From assembly GCA_017993025.1 (NCBI GenBank), contig JAGONL010000051.1:1-5750 (forward strand): 5,750 nucleotides of DNA, written 5' to 3'. The stretch is from Candidatus Saccharimonadota bacterium (GTDB taxonomy: Bacteria; Patescibacteriota; Saccharimonadia; Saccharimonadales; SZUA-47). Within the stretch, counting starts at the first letter, position 1; the number at the start of each line of letters is the position of its first letter. The notes below the pieces were generated by a model. It had not been told where the DNA came from. It worked only from the letters and a program-made list of their open reading frames with translations, and ran no database searches. Positions 5,569 through 5,750 of this stretch are shown piece after piece. The position numbers and the translations under genes are program-made.

Positions 5569-5750
5569 ATGTTCTACGTATATCTACTTGAAAGTGGAAG
5601 TCAAAGATATATTGGTAGTACTAAAGATTTGAAAAGACGCATAGAAGAACACAATTCGGGGCAGAATCAGTCAACCAAAGCCTACAGACCCTGGACGCTA
5701 GTTTTTTATGAAGCATATCCTGAATCATCAGACGCAATTCGTCGTGAAAA
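5569..5750 (+). CDS. GIY-YIG nuclease domain protein (YhbQ/UPF0213-like), 3' end cut by window edge
   Basis: Sixty complete codons are visible from ATG at 5569 before the right edge. The start MFYVYLLESG contains the GIY-equivalent YVY (3-5), and RYIGSTKDLKRRIEEHNSG (13-31) holds the YIG-equivalent (14-16) and the conserved Arg and His-Asn of the family. STKAYRPWTLVFYEAYPE (35-52) is typical of small single-domain members, and the IRRE at 57-60 includes the position of the expected catalytic glutamate. These proteins are usually 80-100 residues, so about a third is missing. Small GIY-YIG proteins are predicted DNA endonucleases, but the role of this subgroup is poorly known. No clear Shine-Dalgarno sequence precedes the ATG. 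It begins 14 bases after the rpsT stop, so it is probably co-transcribed and may rely on ribosomes leaving rpsT. The family call is secure; the function is not. Confidence 0.88.
   Translation, partial: MFYVYLLESGSQRYIGSTKDLKRRIEEHNSGQNQSTKAYRPWTLVFYEAYPESSDAIRRE

Overview
The window reads as a stretch of a bacterial housekeeping chromosome, moderately AT-rich, standard genetic code, with short intergenic gaps. The likely source is a Candidate Phyla Radiation (Patescibacteria) member, and Saccharibacteria-like is my best guess. This rests on a short TruB, an S20 with a lysine-rich tail, a degenerate DHH-fold protein with a long Pro/Glu-rich tail, and apparently leaderless promoters. It is an inference from gene style, not from a database match.

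Layout. From right to left on the minus strand lie a degenerate DHH phosphoesterase-like protein (3338-4969), truB (2415-3113), rpsO (2128-2391) and pnp (1-1835, cut by the left edge before its S1 domain). The order truB-rpsO-pnp matches the classical bacterial operon known from E. coli and joins tRNA pseudouridylation, the small ribosomal subunit and RNA turnover. On the plus strand, diverging from the DHH-like gene, lie rpsT (5168-5554) and the start of a GIY-YIG nuclease-like gene (5569 to the right edge).

Regulatory layer. The divergent gap 4970-5167 carries back-to-back sigma-70-type promoters. rpsO has its own promoter placed over the truB stop codon, with the -10 box so close to the ATG that the mRNA should be nearly leaderless. 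truB may be similar. In contrast, pnp and rpsT have Shine-Dalgarno sequences, each 11 bases from the ATG. The 292-base gap between rpsO and pnp can fold into at least two hairpins and is a candidate leader for PNPase control.

Oddities. Between the DHH-like gene and truB is a 144-bp element built from degenerate 7-bp units (T-C/A-CTAAA type) in two inverted arms around a small central hairpin, including a perfect 17-bp inverted repeat. No mobile element, CRISPR array, tRNA or rRNA was seen. The most unusual items are this heptad-repeat element and the DHH-like protein that seems to have lost most of its metal-binding residues.
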